This document shows positions 22,869-33,548 of a stretch of 64,000 nucleotides of DNA, piece by piece. A program made the position numbers and the translations under genes. The stretch comes from Kutzneria kofuensis (lineage in GTDB: Bacteria > Actinomycetota > Actinomycetes > Mycobacteriales > Pseudonocardiaceae). The stretch lies in NCBI RefSeq assembly GCF_014203355.1, contig NZ_JACHIR010000002.1:310001-374000 (forward strand), given 5' to 3'. Within the stretch, counting starts at the first letter, position 1. Each line of letters opens with the position of its first letter. The notes under the pieces were generated by a model that was not told where the DNA came from, ran no database searches, and worked only from the letters and a program-made list of their open reading frames with translations.

Positions 22869-24371
22869 ATGCCGAAGCTACTCGCCCTCTCCGTGCTGAC
22901 GGCCCTGCTCACCGGAGCAACGCCGTGCCCGGCCGATCCGGCGCTGGTCACCACCACCGACGGCCCCGTCCACGGCACGGTCGGCGCGGATTACCGCTCG
23001 TTCCAAGGAATCCCCTACGCGGCGCCGCCGGTCGGCGCGTTACGGTGGCGGCCACCGGCCCCGGTCCAGCCGTGGACGCAGCCGAGAGACGCCACGAAAC
23101 CCGGCAACGCCTGCCCGCAAGCGCCCGGCGAGCCCCGGACCGACGAGGACTGCCTCTATCTCGACGTCACCACGCCCCGGCACGACACCGGCCGCCTGCC
23201 CGTGATGGTGTGGATCCACGGCGGCAGCTTCATCGCCGGCGCGGGTACCGACATCGACGCCCGCAGCTTCGCCGACAAGGCGCACGCGATCGTCGTGACG
23301 ATCAACTACCGGCTCGGGGTCCTCGGCTTCCTCGCCCATCCCGCGCTGGACGCCGAATCCGGCGACCAGTCCGGCGACTACGGCATCCAGGACCAGCAGG
23401 CGGCGCTGCGCTGGGTCAAGGCGAACGCGGCCGCCTTCGGCGGCGACCCGGGCAACGTCACACTGTTCGGCCAGTCGGCCGGCGGCGCCAGCGTCTGCAT
23501 GAACCTGGCCTCCCCCGGCGCGGCCGGCCTGTTCGAGCGGGCCATCACCGAAAGCGGCGGTTGCGTGGCGCCGCAACCCGACAAGACCATCGCCGAGCGC
23601 AACGGTGCCGCGCTGGCGACCCAACTCGGCTGCACCGATCTGGATTGCTTGCGCGGCAAGACCCCCGAGCAGCTGTTGGCCGCCGCGAACGCGATTCCGT
23701 ACAGCCCGACCTACAGCTGGCATCCGGTGTGGGGCGGCTCCGTCATCCCGGTCAAGCCGGCGGTCGCGTTCTACAATGGACAGTTCAACCGGGTTCCGTT
23801 GCTGGTCAGCAGCAATCGCGACGAGTCGACGATCCTGATCGCCCAGCAGTACCCGAACGGCATCACCGAGCAGCAGTACGAGCAGCTGCAGGCCACTGTC
23901 TTCAAGGCCGACGCCGCCCAGGTTCTCGCCCACTACCCCGGCGGCGACAACCCCACGCTCGCGTTCGCCCGCTCGACCACCGACTGGTTCTTCAGCTGCA
24001 CGTCGCTGGCCACCGACCAGTTCGCCTCGGGATTCGTGCCCACCTACGCCGACGAGTTCGCCGACGAAACCGCCCCGGGGGACCCGTATCCGCTCTACCC
24101 GCTCGGCGCTTACCACGGCTCCGAACTGCAATACCTGTTCGGCGGCACGCTTTCCCCGGCGCAGCAGGCCCTGGCCGACCGCATGATCGGCTACTGGTCA
24201 CGGTTCGCGTGGACCGGCGACCCGAACGGGCCGGGCCTGCCGACCTGGCCCCGATTCCACCCGGGCGACCGGATCGTGCCGGCCTTCGCACCGGGCCGGT
24301 CCATGACCGTCGACCTCGGCACCGAGCACCAGTGCGACTTCTGGAACGGCCTGGCCCGCCAGGGCGGCTGA
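22869..24371 (+). CDS. Secreted type B carboxylesterase, 500 aa
   Basis: Signal peptide (KLLALSVLTALLTGATPCPA) and an alpha/beta-hydrolase of the COesterase family. The oxyanion segment MVWIHGGSFIAGAG and nucleophile elbow TLFGQSAGGASV supply Ser; the acid is Glu in SSNRDESTI and the base His in LGAYHGSELQYLF. FQGIPYAAPPVGALRWRPP and TDEDCLYLDV are further family signatures. It hydrolyses carboxylic esters outside the cell; the substrate is not predictable. There is no Shine-Dalgarno in front of ATG 22869, because the palindrome at 22844-22867 occupies that place. It is divergent from the ECF42/YCII operon. Confidence 0.92.
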   Translation: MPKLLALSVLTALLTGATPCPADPALVTTTDGPVHGTVGADYRSFQGIPYAAPPVGALRWRPPAPVQPWTQPRDATKPGNACPQAPGEPRTDEDCLYLDVTTPRHDTGRLPVMVWIHGGSFIAGAGTDIDARSFADKAHAIVVTINYRLGVLGFLAHPALDAESGDQSGDYGIQDQQAALRWVKANAAAFGGDPGNVTLFGQSAGGASVCMNLASPGAAGLFERAITESGGCVAPQPDKTIAERNGAALATQLGCTDLDCLRGKTPEQLLAAANAIPYSPTYSWHPVWGGSVIPVKPAVAFYNGQFNRVPLLVSSNRDESTILIAQQYPNGITEQQYEQLQATVFKADAAQVLAHYPGGDNPTLAFARSTTDWFFSCTSLATDQFASGFVPTYADEFADETAPGDPYPLYPLGAYHGSELQYLFGGTLSPAQQALADRMIGYWSRFAWTGDPNGPGLPTWPRFHPGDRIVPAFAPGRSMTVDLGTEHQCDFWNGLARQGG

Positions 24372-24373
24372 CC

Positions 24374-24730
24374 TCAGCGCTTCGCCAGCCGGTCGACGCC
24401 CCCGGACCACGGCAGCTCGTCCTCGAAGTCGCACGCCGCGACCGCCGGCACCCCGGCGTCCCACGACCGCCGCAGCAGCTCGGCCGTCACCCGCACGATG
24501 GCCCGCTGGGCCGGCTCCTCGTCGGCGTAGAGCTCGACGATGGTCGGCCAGAGCAGGAAGTCGTCGTCGGGATCCACGTACTCGACGGCCGAGCGCTCGC
24601 GGCGCCACTGCTGCGCCCACGGACCGGTCGCGTTCTGATTGGACCGCTTCTCCACGTCCACGCCCGGCGCCGACGGCAGCTTCGCCGGCGCCGGGCCCTT
24701 CAGGAAGACCTTGCAGTACGTGTAGTCCAC
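24374..24730 (-). CDS. Hypothetical protein, 118 aa
   Basis: Not recognised. A GTG at 24730 gives VDYTYCKVFLKGPAPAKLPS; the rest is acidic and Trp-rich (NATGPWAQQWRRERSAVEYV, DPDDDFLLWPTIVELYADEE) and ends ACDFEDELPWSGGVDRLAKR. There is no signal peptide or membrane segment. The coding character is convincing because charged and hydrophobic residues alternate as in a folded alpha/beta protein. It lies 35 bp after the second sugar permease on the same strand, separated by a small stem-loop, and ends 2 bp from the convergent carboxylesterase stop. Confidence 0.7.
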   Translation of the reverse strand: MDYTYCKVFLKGPAPAKLPSAPGVDVEKRSNQNATGPWAQQWRRERSAVEYVDPDDDFLLWPTIVELYADEEPAQRAIVRVTAELLRRSWDAGVPAVAACDFEDELPWSGGVDRLAKR

Positions 24731-24748
24731 ACCGGTCAGTTTCGCACC

Positions 24749-24766
24749 ACGGGGGCAACGCCCCGT
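24749..24766. terminator. Small stem-loop after the second sugar importer
   Basis: ACGGGG and CCCCGT form a 6-bp stem with a 6-base loop, touching the stop codon of the permease gene. It may partly end transcription of the arabinose operon. Confidence 0.4.
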
Positions 24767-25983
24767 CAGCGCTGTCGCTTCGTCCAGATGTCGTAGGCCA
24801 CCGCCGCGAGCAGCACCAGCCCCTTCACCAGCATCACCTGCTCGCTGGGCGCGCCGATGAGCGACATGCCGTTGTTGATCACGGCCATGATCAGGCCGCC
24901 GGTGATCGCGCCGACCACCTTGCCCACACCGCCCTGCACCGCCGCGCCACCGATGAAGGCCGCCGCGATGGCGTCCAGCTCGAACGAGGTGCCCGCGGTC
25001 GGCCCGGCCTGGTTGAGCCGGCCGGCGAAGATCACCCCGGCCAGCGCCGACAGCACGCCCATGTTGACGAAGATCCAGAACACCACCGACTTCACCTTGA
25101 CGCCGGACAGCGTGGCGGCCTGCAGGTTGCCGCCGATGGCGTAGATGCGCCGGCCGAACACCGCCCGCGTGGTCAGCAGCGAGTAGAACAGCACCAGCGC
25201 GGCCAGCAGCACCAGCACCCACGGGATGTTCTTGAACCGCGCCAGCTGCACCACCACCGCCAGCACCACGACCCCGGCGCCGCCGATCTTGAGCAGGAAC
25301 ACCGGCAGCGGGTCGACCTCCTGTCGGTACTGCAGCCGTCCCCGCCGGGCCCGCCACTGCGAGAGGGCGATCCCGGCGACCACGAGCACACCCACCAGCA
25401 GGCTCACCAGGTCCGCGCCGCCGAGCGGGCCGAGGCCGATGTTGCCCAGGTAGCCGTCGGTGAAGCCGTTGGACAGGGTGCGGATCGGGTCCGGGAACGG
25501 GCCGATGCCCTGGTTTCCCAGCACGGTCAGGGTGAGGGCGCGGAACACCAGCATGCCGGCCAGCGTCACGATGAACGCCGGGATGCCGAAGTACGCGATC
25601 CAGTAGCCCTGCCAGGCCCCGATCACCGCCCCGACCACCAGCGTGATCAGCAGCGCCAGCAGCCACGGCACGTGCAGGTTGACCATCAGCACCGCGGACA
25701 CCGCGCCGGTCACCGCGACCACCGAGCCGGCCGACAGGTCGATGTGCCCGGCGATGATGATCAGGATCATGCCGATCGCCAGGATCAGCACGTACGAGTT
25801 CTGCACGATGATGTTGGAGATGTTCTCCGGCTGCAGCATCGTGCCGCCGGTGAGCACCGTGAACAGCACGACGATCAGCACGAACGCCACGTAGATGCCG
25901 CTCTGCCGCGGGTTGAACGAGAACCTGCGCGGCGCTCGGTCGATCTTGCCGGAGATCCGCTCCGCCTCGACGGTGCTGCTCAT
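24766..25983 (-). CDS. Sugar ABC transporter permease (MmsB/XylH/GguB-like), 405 aa
   Basis: Multipass inner-membrane subunit of a CUT2 importer. Hydrophobic segments recur through the protein, starting with [19 protein letters not shown], and the family motif [17 protein letters not shown] is clear. [20 protein letters not shown] and [19 protein letters not shown] are also typical. At 405 aa it is longer than the RbsC type and matches GguB/XylH, with an insertion around [16 protein letters not shown]. It overlaps the ATPase gene as ATGA and is the last gene of the arabinose transporter operon. Confidence 0.93.
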   Translation of the reverse strand: MSSTVEAERISGKIDRAPRRFSFNPRQSGIYVAFVLIVVLFTVLTGGTMLQPENISNIIVQNSYVLILAIGMILIIIAGHIDLSAGSVVAVTGAVSAVLMVNLHVPWLLALLITLVVGAVIGAWQGYWIAYFGIPAFIVTLAGMLVFRALTLTVLGNQGIGPFPDPIRTLSNGFTDGYLGNIGLGPLGGADLVSLLVGVLVVAGIALSQWRARRGRLQYRQEVDPLPVFLLKIGGAGVVVLAVVVQLARFKNIPWVLVLLAALVLFYSLLTTRAVFGRRIYAIGGNLQAATLSGVKVKSVVFWIFVNMGVLSALAGVIFAGRLNQAGPTAGTSFELDAIAAAFIGGAAVQGGVGKVVGAITGGLIMAVINNGMSLIGAPSEQVMLVKGLVLLAAVAYDIWTKRQR

Positions 25984-27518
25984 GGGTGCTGCTCCTGGTT
26001 CCTGGTCATGTGCTGCATCAGGCGTTCCTGGGTGGCCTGCGCGCGGCTCACCTCGCCGGTGATCCGGCCGGCCGCCAGCGTGTAGACCCGGTCGCACAGG
26101 CCGATCAGCTCGGGCAGCTCCGAGGAGATGACCAGCACGGCCTTGCCCTCGTCGGCCAGCCGGTTGATGATCGAGTAGATCTCGTACTTGGCGCCGACGT
26201 CGATGCCGCGGGTCGGCTCGTCGAGGATCAGCACGTCCGGATCCGTGAAGATCCACTTGGACAGCACGACCTTCTGCTGGTTGCCGCCGGACAGCGTGCC
26301 CACCGCCGTGCTCACGGTGGGCACCTTGATGTTCATGCTGCGCCGGAACCGGCCGGCGACGCGGTACTCCTCGTTCTCGTTGACCCAGCCGCGGCGGGCC
26401 AGCCGGGACAGGCCCGCCGCGGAGATGTTGCGCTTGACGTCCTCGATCAGGTTGAGGCCGTAGCGCTTGCGGTCCTCGGTGACGTAGGCGATGCCGTTGG
26501 CGATGGCCTCCCGCACCGACCGGACCTCGATGGGTTTCCCGTCCTTGACCAGGCGGCCGGAGATGTTGCGGCCGTAGGACCGGCCGAACACGCTCATCGC
26601 GAGCTCCGTCCGACCGGCCCCCATCAGGCCGGCCAGACCCACGATCTCGCCGCGCCGCAGCACCAGGTTGGCCCGGTCCACCACCACGTGGTCGTGCCGG
26701 GTCGGGCTGTGCACCGTCCAGTCCTCGATGCGCAGCGCCTCCGTGCCGATCTTCGGTTCGTGCGGCGGGAAGCGGTGTTCCAGGTCGCGGCCGACCATGC
26801 CGGCGATGATCCGGTCCTCGGTGACGTTGTCGGTGCGCACGTCCATGGTCTCGATCGTCCGGCCGTCCCGCAGGATGGTGATCGAGTCCGCGATGGCCAT
26901 GATCTCGTTGAGCTTGTGCGAGACGATCACCGAGGTCACCCCGTCCGCGCGCAGCCCCCGCAGCAGGTCGAGCAGGTGCGCGGAGTCGTCCGCGCCCAGC
27001 GCCGCGGTCGGCTCGTCCAGGATCAGCAGCTTGACCTCCTTGGACAGCGCCTTGGCGATCTCCACCAGCTGCTGCTTGCCCACGCCGAGCTCGCCGACCG
27101 GCGTGACCGCCGGCTCCCGCAGCCCCACCCGGTCCAGCAGCTCGGCCGCCCGGGCGTTGGTGCGGTTCCAGTCGATCAGCCCGCCGGCGGCCTGCTCGTT
27201 GCCGAGGAAGATGTTCTCGGCGATCGACAGCTGCGGGCACAGCGCCAGTTCCTGGTGGATGATCACGATGCCGCGGTGCTCGCTGTCCCGGATGCCGCCG
27301 AACTCGCAGCGCTGCCCGTCGAAGGTGATCTCACCGTCGTAGGACCCGTGCGGGTACACGCCGGAGAGCACCTTCATCAGCGTGGACTTGCCGGCGCCGT
27401 TCTCGCCGCAGATCGCGTGGATCTCGCCGCGGCGCACGGCCAGGCTCACGTCGGCCAGCGCCCGCACGCCCGGGAACGACTTGCCGATCCCGTCCATGGT
27501 CAGGATGAACTCGGTCAT
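25980..27518 (-). CDS. Sugar ABC transporter ATP-binding protein (MmsA/XylG/GguA-like), 512 aa
   Basis: Two fused nucleotide-binding domains of a CUT2 importer. The first has Walker [17 protein letters not shown], a signature region [15 protein letters not shown] and Walker [12 protein letters not shown]. The second has a degenerate Walker A ([15 protein letters not shown]), as is normal in this family, the signature [14 protein letters not shown] and [15 protein letters not shown]. It powers uptake together with the preceding binding protein and following permease. ATG 27518 begins [17 protein letters not shown], 5 bp after the binding-protein stop. Confidence 0.94.
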   Translation of the reverse strand: MTEFILTMDGIGKSFPGVRALADVSLAVRRGEIHAICGENGAGKSTLMKVLSGVYPHGSYDGEITFDGQRCEFGGIRDSEHRGIVIIHQELALCPQLSIAENIFLGNEQAAGGLIDWNRTNARAAELLDRVGLREPAVTPVGELGVGKQQLVEIAKALSKEVKLLILDEPTAALGADDSAHLLDLLRGLRADGVTSVIVSHKLNEIMAIADSITILRDGRTIETMDVRTDNVTEDRIIAGMVGRDLEHRFPPHEPKIGTEALRIEDWTVHSPTRHDHVVVDRANLVLRRGEIVGLAGLMGAGRTELAMSVFGRSYGRNISGRLVKDGKPIEVRSVREAIANGIAYVTEDRKRYGLNLIEDVKRNISAAGLSRLARRGWVNENEEYRVAGRFRRSMNIKVPTVSTAVGTLSGGNQQKVVLSKWIFTDPDVLILDEPTRGIDVGAKYEIYSIINRLADEGKAVLVISSELPELIGLCDRVYTLAAGRITGEVSRAQATQERLMQHMTRNQEQHP

Positions 27519-27523
27519 GGCGA

Positions 27524-28654
27524 TTACTTCAGCTGGGAGGCGGTGTAGTAGCCGGAGTCCACGAGCGCCTTCTGGTAGTTGTCCTTGGTGACGATCACCG
27601 GCTGGAGCAGGTAGGACGGCACGACCTTGTTGTGATTGTTGTAGTCCTTGGTGTTGTTCACCGGCGGCTTGCCACCGGTCAGCACCGCCTGCGCCATGTC
27701 GACGGCGGTCTTGGCCAGCTGGCGGGTGTCCTTGAAGATCGTGGAGTACTGCTCGCCCGCGATGATCGACTTCACCGACGCCACCTCGGCGTCCTGGCCC
27801 GTGACCACCGGGTAGGGCTGGCCGGCGGTGCCGTAGCCGTTGCTCTTGAGCGCGGACAGGATGCCGATGGACAGCCCGTCGTACGGCGAGAGCACGCCGG
27901 CGACCTTGGTGGTGGCGTTGTAGGTCTTGGTGAGCAGGTCCTCCATCCGCCGCTGCGCCGTCGCCGGGTCCCAGCGCAGGATGGCACACGGGCCGAAGTC
28001 GGTCTGGCCGCTCTTGACCACCAGCGTGCCCTTGTCCAGGTACGGCTTGAGCACGGACATCGCGCCGTTGAAGAAGTACGAGGAGTTGTTGTCGTCGGGG
28101 GACCCGGCGAACAGCTCGATGTTGAACGGCCCCGTCACGCTCGGGTCGTCGCTGCCGTCGGCCTTCTTCAGCTTCAGCCCGGTCAGCAGCGAGGTGGCCT
28201 GCTCCACGCCGACCTGGAAGTTGTCGAAGGTGGCGTAGTAGTCCACGTTCGGCGTGTTGAGCAGCAGCCGGTCGTAGGAGATCACCGGGATGTGCCGGTC
28301 GGCGGCGTCCTGCAGCTGGGTGGTCAGCGCGGTGCCGTCGATGGAGGCGACGATCAGCGCCTTGGCGCCCTTGGTGATCTGGTTCTCGATCTGGTTGGCC
28401 TGCGTCGGGATGTCGTTCTCGGCGTACTGCAGGTCGACCTTGTAGCCGAGCTTCTCCAGCGCGCTCTTGATGTTGTCGCCGTCGTGGATCCAGCGCTCGG
28501 ACGACTTGGTCGGCATGGTCACGCCGACCAGCGCGCCGGCGTTGGAGCCGGGCGTCGGGGCCTGGTCGACGGTCTTGACGGCGGAACCGCACGCGGTCAG
28601 CGCCGCGCCCAGCGTGAGGGCGACGCCGACCGCCGCCCAACGGGGAAATCCCAT
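27524..28654 (-). CDS. ChvE-like sugar-binding lipoprotein, 376 aa
   Basis: Lipobox LTAC (Cys about 23) after a hydrophobic signal, then a type I periplasmic-binding protein fold: [69 protein letters not shown] and [20 protein letters not shown]. These match the ChvE/XylF branch that binds aldoses such as arabinose, xylose, glucose or galactose. GGAG five bases before ATG 28654 favours this start over GTG 28660. It lies 9 bp after araA, so it is part of the arabinose operon and L-arabinose is the likely ligand. Confidence 0.92.
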   Translation of the reverse strand: MGFPRWAAVGVALTLGAALTACGSAVKTVDQAPTPGSNAGALVGVTMPTKSSERWIHDGDNIKSALEKLGYKVDLQYAENDIPTQANQIENQITKGAKALIVASIDGTALTTQLQDAADRHIPVISYDRLLLNTPNVDYYATFDNFQVGVEQATSLLTGLKLKKADGSDDPSVTGPFNIELFAGSPDDNNSSYFFNGAMSVLKPYLDKGTLVVKSGQTDFGPCAILRWDPATAQRRMEDLLTKTYNATTKVAGVLSPYDGLSIGILSALKSNGYGTAGQPYPVVTGQDAEVASVKSIIAGEQYSTIFKDTRQLAKTAVDMAQAVLTGGKPPVNNTKDYNNHNKVVPSYLLQPVIVTKDNYQKALVDSGYYTASQLK

Positions 28655-28663
28655 GTTCACTCC

Positions 28664-30160
28664 TCAGAATCCCTGTGCGAGCCGGTAGTAGGCCTGGTTC
28701 CAGCGGACGCGGTCGCCGAAGTCGGGGCCGGTGGTGTTCTGGTCGATGACCAGCAGTTCGGTGTTGAGCATGTGGCCGAAGTCCCGCAACGTGTCCGCGC
28801 CCACGGCCTGGGTCAGCACGGTGTGGTGCGGGCCGCCGGCCATGAGCCACGCCTCGGCCGACTCGGCCAGTGACGGCGCGGGCCGCCAGACCGCGCGGGC
28901 GACCGGCAGGTTCGGCAGCGGCTCGTCGGGCGCCACCACCTCGACCTCGTTGGCCACGAAGCGGAAGCGGTCGCCGATGTCGACGAGGCCGATCACCACC
29001 GCCGGTCCGGCCGCGGCGTCGAACACCAGCCGCACCGGGTCCTCGCGGCCGCCGATCCCCAGCGGGTGGATCTCGCACGACGGGCGGTCGGCGGCGATGG
29101 TCGGGCAGACCTCCAGCATGTGCGCACCGAGGATCTTCGGCTCCCCCGGCCCGAAGTGGTAGGTGTAGTCCTCCATGAACGACGAGCCGAGCCCGGTGCC
29201 GCGGCCCATCGCCTTGATCGCCGCCAGCAGCGTCGCGGTCTTCCAGTCGCCCTCGCCGCCGAAGCCGTAGCCGTCGGCCATCAGCCGCTGCACCGCGATG
29301 CCCGGCAGCTGCCGCAGCCCGCCGAGGTCCTCGAAGTTGGTGGTGAACGCGCCGAAGCCGCCCTCGGACAGGAACTGCCGCAAGCCGACCTCGATGCGGG
29401 CGGCGTAGCGCAGGGACTCGCGCCGGTCGCCGGTCAGGTCGGGGCTCACCTTGTAGGACGCCACGTAGTCGGCCACCACCTCGTCGACGGCGCTGTCCGA
29501 GGCCGAATCCACGTACTCGACGAGGTCGTTGACGCCGTAGGTGTTGACCGAGACGCCGAACCGCAGCTCGGCCTCGACCTTGTCGCCCTCGGTCACGGCG
29601 ACGTCCCGCATGTTGTCGCCGAACCGGGCCAGCCGCAGGGAGCGCAGGTGCGCCAGGCCGATCGCGGCCCGCGTCCAGTCCTCGACCCGGCCGAGCAGCC
29701 GGGCGTCGGTGGCGTGCCCGGCGACGGTCTTGCGGGCCACGCCCAGGCGCGTCTGCACGAACCCGAACTCCCGGTCGCCGTGCGCGGCCTGGTTGAGGTT
29801 CATGAAGTCCATGTCGATGGTCGCCCACGGCAGCTCCCGGTTGAGCTGGGTGTGCAGGTGCAGCAGCGGCTTGCGCAGCGCGTCCAGGCCGGTGATCCAC
29901 ATCTTGGCCGGCGAGAACGTGTGCATCCACGCGATCACGCCGACGCAGTCGGGATCCCCGTTGGCCTCCACCATCATCCGGCGGATCGCGGCGGCGTCGG
30001 TGAGCACCGGCTTGCCGACGATCTCCGCCGGGATCCGGCCGGACGCGGTGAGCAGCTGCTGCACCTGCTCGGACTGGCCGGCGACCTGGCGCAGCGTCTG
30101 TTCGCCGTAGAGGTGCTGGCTGCCGGTGAGGAACCACAGCTTGGGTTTGCTGGCACTCAT
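28664..30160 (-). CDS. araA: L-arabinose isomerase, 498 aa
   Basis: Converts L-arabinose to L-ribulose. The N terminus [20 protein letters not shown] is diagnostic. Further conserved blocks are [60 protein letters not shown] (first metal Glu) and [20 protein letters not shown] (second metal Glu and catalytic region). The length is as in E. coli AraA (500 aa). ATG 30160 has a perfect AGGAGAT ribosome binding site; ATG 30190 is possible but lacks one. Order here is araB-araD-araA, with araA 34 bp after araD and 9 bp before the sugar-binding protein. Confidence 0.97.
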   Translation of the reverse strand: MSASKPKLWFLTGSQHLYGEQTLRQVAGQSEQVQQLLTASGRIPAEIVGKPVLTDAAAIRRMMVEANGDPDCVGVIAWMHTFSPAKMWITGLDALRKPLLHLHTQLNRELPWATIDMDFMNLNQAAHGDREFGFVQTRLGVARKTVAGHATDARLLGRVEDWTRAAIGLAHLRSLRLARFGDNMRDVAVTEGDKVEAELRFGVSVNTYGVNDLVEYVDSASDSAVDEVVADYVASYKVSPDLTGDRRESLRYAARIEVGLRQFLSEGGFGAFTTNFEDLGGLRQLPGIAVQRLMADGYGFGGEGDWKTATLLAAIKAMGRGTGLGSSFMEDYTYHFGPGEPKILGAHMLEVCPTIAADRPSCEIHPLGIGGREDPVRLVFDAAAGPAVVIGLVDIGDRFRFVANEVEVVAPDEPLPNLPVARAVWRPAPSLAESAEAWLMAGGPHHTVLTQAVGADTLRDFGHMLNTELLVIDQNTTGPDFGDRVRWNQAYYRLAQGF

Positions 30161-30194
30161 GGCCGCGATCTCCTGGGATGTCTTCGTCATGGGG

Positions 30195-30872
30195 TCAGCG
30201 CTGCCCGTAGACGTTCTGGTAGCGGTCGTGGAGCCGGTCGATGTCCTCGCGGCGCAGCGCGGGCAGCTGGCCGAGCTGGTGTGCGATGTGGACGGTCCGG
30301 GCGACGTCCTCGACCATCACGGCCGCCTTGACCGCGGCGCGGGCGTCCTTGCCGACGGTGAACGGGCCGTGGTTGCGCATCAACACGGCCGGCGAGCGGC
30401 TGGCCCGCAGGGTGTCCACGATGCCCTTGCCGATCGAGTCGTCGCCGATCAGCGCGAACGGTCCGACCGGGATCTCGCCGCCGAACTCGTCGGCGATCAT
30501 CGTCAGCACGCAGGGAATCGGCTCGCCCCGGGCGGCCCAGGCCGTCGCGTACGTGGAGTGGGTGTGCACGACCCCGCCGACCTCGGGCATGTGCCGGTAG
30601 ACGTAGGCGTGCGCCGCGGTGTCCGATGACGGCGCGAGCTCCCCCTCGACCAGCTCGCCGTGCAGGTCCGTGACGACCATGCTGTGCTCGGTGAGCTCGT
30701 CGTAGGACACCCCGGACGGCTTGATCACCATCAGGTCCCGGTCCGGCACCCGCGCGGACACGTTGCCGGCCGTCCAGATCACCAGGCCGTTGCGGGTGAG
30801 CTCGCCGTGCAGGTCGGCGACCGTGCGGCGCAGTCGCTGGACGGTGTCGCGCACCTCGGCGCTGACGGTCAT
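30195..30872 (-). CDS. araD: L-ribulose-5-phosphate 4-epimerase, 225 aa
   Basis: Zinc-dependent class II aldolase-like enzyme that converts L-ribulose 5-phosphate to D-xylulose 5-phosphate. Signatures are [21 protein letters not shown], the acid [15 protein letters not shown], the zinc pair [16 protein letters not shown] and [20 protein letters not shown]. The length fits AraD (about 231 aa). Its ATG overlaps the araB stop as ATGA. Confidence 0.95.
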   Translation of the reverse strand: MTVSAEVRDTVQRLRRTVADLHGELTRNGLVIWTAGNVSARVPDRDLMVIKPSGVSYDELTEHSMVVTDLHGELVEGELAPSSDTAAHAYVYRHMPEVGGVVHTHSTYATAWAARGEPIPCVLTMIADEFGGEIPVGPFALIGDDSIGKGIVDTLRASRSPAVLMRNHGPFTVGKDARAAVKAAVMVEDVARTVHIAHQLGQLPALRREDIDRLHDRYQNVYGQR

Positions 30873-32548
30873 TGCTGCTCCTTCGCCTTGCGCCTGCGCC
30901 GCTTCAGCCGGCGCATGACCTCGTTGGCACCCCGGCCGAAGTGGTCGTGCAGGGTGAGGTAGTCGGTGAACAGTTCCTCGTAGCCCGAGACGTTGGTCGG
31001 GATCGGCAGGTACACGTCGCGCTCCACCGAGCCCATGGCGGCGGCCGCGGCGCGGATGTCGGGGTAGGCCCCGGCGGCGACCGCGGCGTGGATGGCCGAG
31101 CCCAGCGCCGGCCCGTTGGCCGAGCCGATGACGGACAGCGGCATGTCGAGCACGTCGGCGTAGATCTGCATCAGCAGCGGGTTGCGGATCAGGCCGCCGG
31201 CCACGACGAACTCGGTCACCGGCACGCCGGCGTCGATGAACGTGTCGATGATCATCCGGGTGCCGAAGGCGGTGGCCTCCAGCAGCGCGCGGTAGGTGTC
31301 CTCGGCGCGGGTGGCGAGCGTCTGCCCGACGATCAGGCCGGACAGCTCGTGGTCGACGAGCACCGAGCGGTTGCCGCTGTGCCAGTCCAGGGCCAGCAGG
31401 CCGTGCTCGCCGACCCGCTGCCGCGCGGCCAGTTCCGTCAGCAGCTCGTGGACGGAGATACCGCGTTCCCTGGCCGTCTCGTGGTACTCGGGCGGGACGC
31501 CGTGGTGGGTGAACCAGCCGAAGATGTCGCCGACGCCGCTCTGCCCGGCCTCGTAGCCCCACAGGCCCGGCACGATGCCGCCCTCGACGACGCCGCACAT
31601 GCCCGGCACCTCGCGCAGCTCGGCGCCGTTCATCACGTGACAGGTCGAGGTGCCCATGATCGCGACCATCTGCCCGGGTTCGACCGCCTGCGCGGCGGGC
31701 GCGGTCACGTGCGCGTCGACGTTGCCGACGGCGACCGCGATGCCCTGCGGGAGGCCGGTCCACTCGGCCGCCTGCGCCGAGAGCGTGCCGGCGGCGTCGC
31801 CCAGCTGTCCCAACGGGTGCGCCAGCTTGTCCACCACGAAGCTCTCGAAGGCGGGGTTGAGCTCGCGCAGGTAGTCGGGGCTCGGGTAGGCGCCGTCCTG
31901 GTGGATTCCCTTGTAGCCGGCGGTGCAGGCGTTGCGGACGTAGTTTCCGGTGAGCTGCCAGACGATCCAGTCGGCCGCCTCGACGAAGCGCCACATCGCG
32001 GCGTACACCGCGGGGGCTTCCTCCAGGATCTGCAGCCCCTTGGCGAACTCCCACTCCGACGAGATCAGGCCGCCGTAGCGGGGCAGCCACTTCTCGCCCC
32101 GGTTGCGGGCCAGGTCGGTGATCCGGTCGGCCTGCCCCTGGGCGGAATGGTGCTTCCACAGCTTGACGTAGGCGTGCGGCTCGGCTCGGAACTCGTCGAG
32201 CTCGCACAGGGGCGTGCCGTCGGCGGTGACCGGGATCATCGTGCACGCGGTGAAGTCCGTGCCGATGCCGATCACGTCTTCCGGCTTGGCGTTGGCGGCC
32301 TTGAGGGCGTTCGGGACCGCGTGCCGCAGCACGTCGACGTAGTCCGACGGGACCTGCAGCGCCCAGTCCGGCGGCAGCGTCCGCCCGGTCGACGGCAGCG
32401 TTTCCTCGACGACCGCGTGCGGATACTCGAAGACCGCGCTGCCCAGTTCGGCGCCGTCACGGACCCGCACGACCACGGCCCGGCCGGACAGCGTGCCGAA
32501 GTCGACGCCGACCACGAGGCTGTCTGTTAGCGCTAACACATCAGTCAC
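30869..32548 (-). CDS. araB: Ribulokinase, 559 aa
   Basis: FGGY kinase phosphorylating L-ribulose. The N-terminal motif VVGVDFGTLSGRAVVVRVRD is characteristic of AraB, as are GIGTDFTACTMIPV, VGNVDAHVTAPAA, AIMGTSTCHVMNGAE and EFVVAGGLIRNPLLMQIYAD. A GTG start at 32548 follows AAGGAAAGAG. Unusually, a 14-bp LacI-type operator lies inside codons 4-8, which forces a rare TTA leucine codon at position 5. The gene starts 25 bp after the stop of the first importer's permease, so it can be read from the upstream promoter as well as from any internal one. Confidence 0.96.
   Translation of the reverse strand: MTDVLALTDSLVVGVDFGTLSGRAVVVRVRDGAELGSAVFEYPHAVVEETLPSTGRTLPPDWALQVPSDYVDVLRHAVPNALKAANAKPEDVIGIGTDFTACTMIPVTADGTPLCELDEFRAEPHAYVKLWKHHSAQGQADRITDLARNRGEKWLPRYGGLISSEWEFAKGLQILEEAPAVYAAMWRFVEAADWIVWQLTGNYVRNACTAGYKGIHQDGAYPSPDYLRELNPAFESFVVDKLAHPLGQLGDAAGTLSAQAAEWTGLPQGIAVAVGNVDAHVTAPAAQAVEPGQMVAIMGTSTCHVMNGAELREVPGMCGVVEGGIVPGLWGYEAGQSGVGDIFGWFTHHGVPPEYHETARERGISVHELLTELAARQRVGEHGLLALDWHSGNRSVLVDHELSGLIVGQTLATRAEDTYRALLEATAFGTRMIIDTFIDAGVPVTEFVVAGGLIRNPLLMQIYADVLDMPLSVIGSANGPALGSAIHAAVAAGAYPDIRAAAAAMGSVERDVYLPIPTNVSGYEELFTDYLTLHDHFGRGANEVMRRLKRRRRKAKEQQ
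32525..32538. promoter_or_regulatory. Arabinose-regulon operator a, inside araB
   Basis: TGTTAGCGCTAACA is a perfect 14-bp palindrome, identical to the copy before the arabinofuranosidase gene. It starts 10 bases into the araB coding sequence. Confidence 0.8.
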
Positions 32549-32573
32549 GGCTCTTTCCTTCTCGGGGGCTTGA

Positions 32574-33548
32574 TCAGCGCGAACGGGCGATCAGCCGCTG
32601 CAGGGCGATGAACACGAACAACAGGGCGCCGATCACGATCCGGGTCCACCAGGAGCTGAGCGTGCCGTCGAAGGTGATCAGGGTCTGGATGATGCCGAGC
32701 ACCAGCACGCCGAGCACCGTGCCCAGCACGTAGCCGGAGCCGCCGGTGAGGATCGTGCCGCCGATCACCACCGCCGCGATCGCGTCCAACTCCATGCCCA
32801 CCGCGCCCAGCGGGTCGGCGGACAGCGTGTAGAACGCGATCAGGATGCCGCCCAGCGCCGAGCACAGGCCGCTGATCGTGTAGACGGCGACCTTGGTCCT
32901 GGCCACGGTCAGGCCCATCAGCAGGGCCGACCGCTCGCTGCCGCCGACGGCGTACACCGTGCGGCCGAAGCGGGTGAAGTGCAGGACGTACCCGGCGATC
33001 GCCACCACGACCAGCGCGATCACCACGCTCGGCGACACGTGCAGGCCACCGCCCAGCGAGATCGGCGTCTGCGCCATGGCGGTGTACGTGCCGTCGGTGA
33101 TGGAGATCGACTCGGTGCTGATCGTGTAACACAGGCCCCGGGCCAGGAACATGCCCGCCAGCGTGACGATGAACGGCTGGATCTCGAAGTAGTGGATCAC
33201 CAGCCCCATCGCCAGGCCCAGCACCGCGCCGATGGCCAGCACGAACGGGATCACCGCGAACGCCGGCCAGCCCTTGTGCTGCAACAGGTCGGCGGAGACC
33301 ATTGTGGACAGTGCGGCGACCGAGCCGACCGAGAGGTCGATGCCGCCGGTGAGGATGACGAATGTCGCCCCGACCGCGACCACCAGCAGGAAGGCGTGGT
33401 CGATGAAGATGTCCAGCACCACCTGGCCGTTGCCGAACGCCGGGTACCGCACGGCGCCGAAGCCGTACGCGCCGATCAACAGCGCCAACGCCGCCAGCAC
33501 CGGCAGGTAGCGCCGCTGCGGCACGAACCGTGTGGACAGGGCGGTCAT
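32574..33548 (-). CDS. Sugar ABC transporter permease (YjfF-like), 324 aa
   Basis: CUT2 permease. The motif TGGIDLSVGSVAALSTMVSA is conserved, with [20 protein letters not shown] and AIAAVVIGGTILTGGSGYVL further on. About nine hydrophobic segments are seen, the first being YLPVLAALALLIGAYGFG. ATGA overlap with the preceding permease shows heterodimeric pairing as in YtfT/YjfF, the galactofuranose importer of E. coli. Here the likely ligand is arabinose (possibly the furanose form) or arabino-oligomers. It is followed after 25 bp by araB. Confidence 0.92.
   Translation of the reverse strand: MTALSTRFVPQRRYLPVLAALALLIGAYGFGAVRYPAFGNGQVVLDIFIDHAFLLVVAVGATFVILTGGIDLSVGSVAALSTMVSADLLQHKGWPAFAVIPFVLAIGAVLGLAMGLVIHYFEIQPFIVTLAGMFLARGLCYTISTESISITDGTYTAMAQTPISLGGGLHVSPSVVIALVVVAIAGYVLHFTRFGRTVYAVGGSERSALLMGLTVARTKVAVYTISGLCSALGGILIAFYTLSADPLGAVGMELDAIAAVVIGGTILTGGSGYVLGTVLGVLVLGIIQTLITFDGTLSSWWTRIVIGALLFVFIALQRLIARSR

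Noticed and set aside
25980-30137. A very long continuous open frame on the minus strand (about 1,385 codons) covering the MmsA-like, ChvE-like and araA region
   Set aside because: Only its last 512 codons are real (the ATPase gene). Upstream it runs in a shifted frame over the binding-protein and araA genes and has the Arg/Pro/Gly-rich composition of a high-GC shadow.
30195-32246. Extended N terminus for AraD (683 codons)
   Set aside because: The extra part is an out-of-frame reading of araB. The AraD start at 30872 is coupled to the araB stop by ATGA and gives the normal length.
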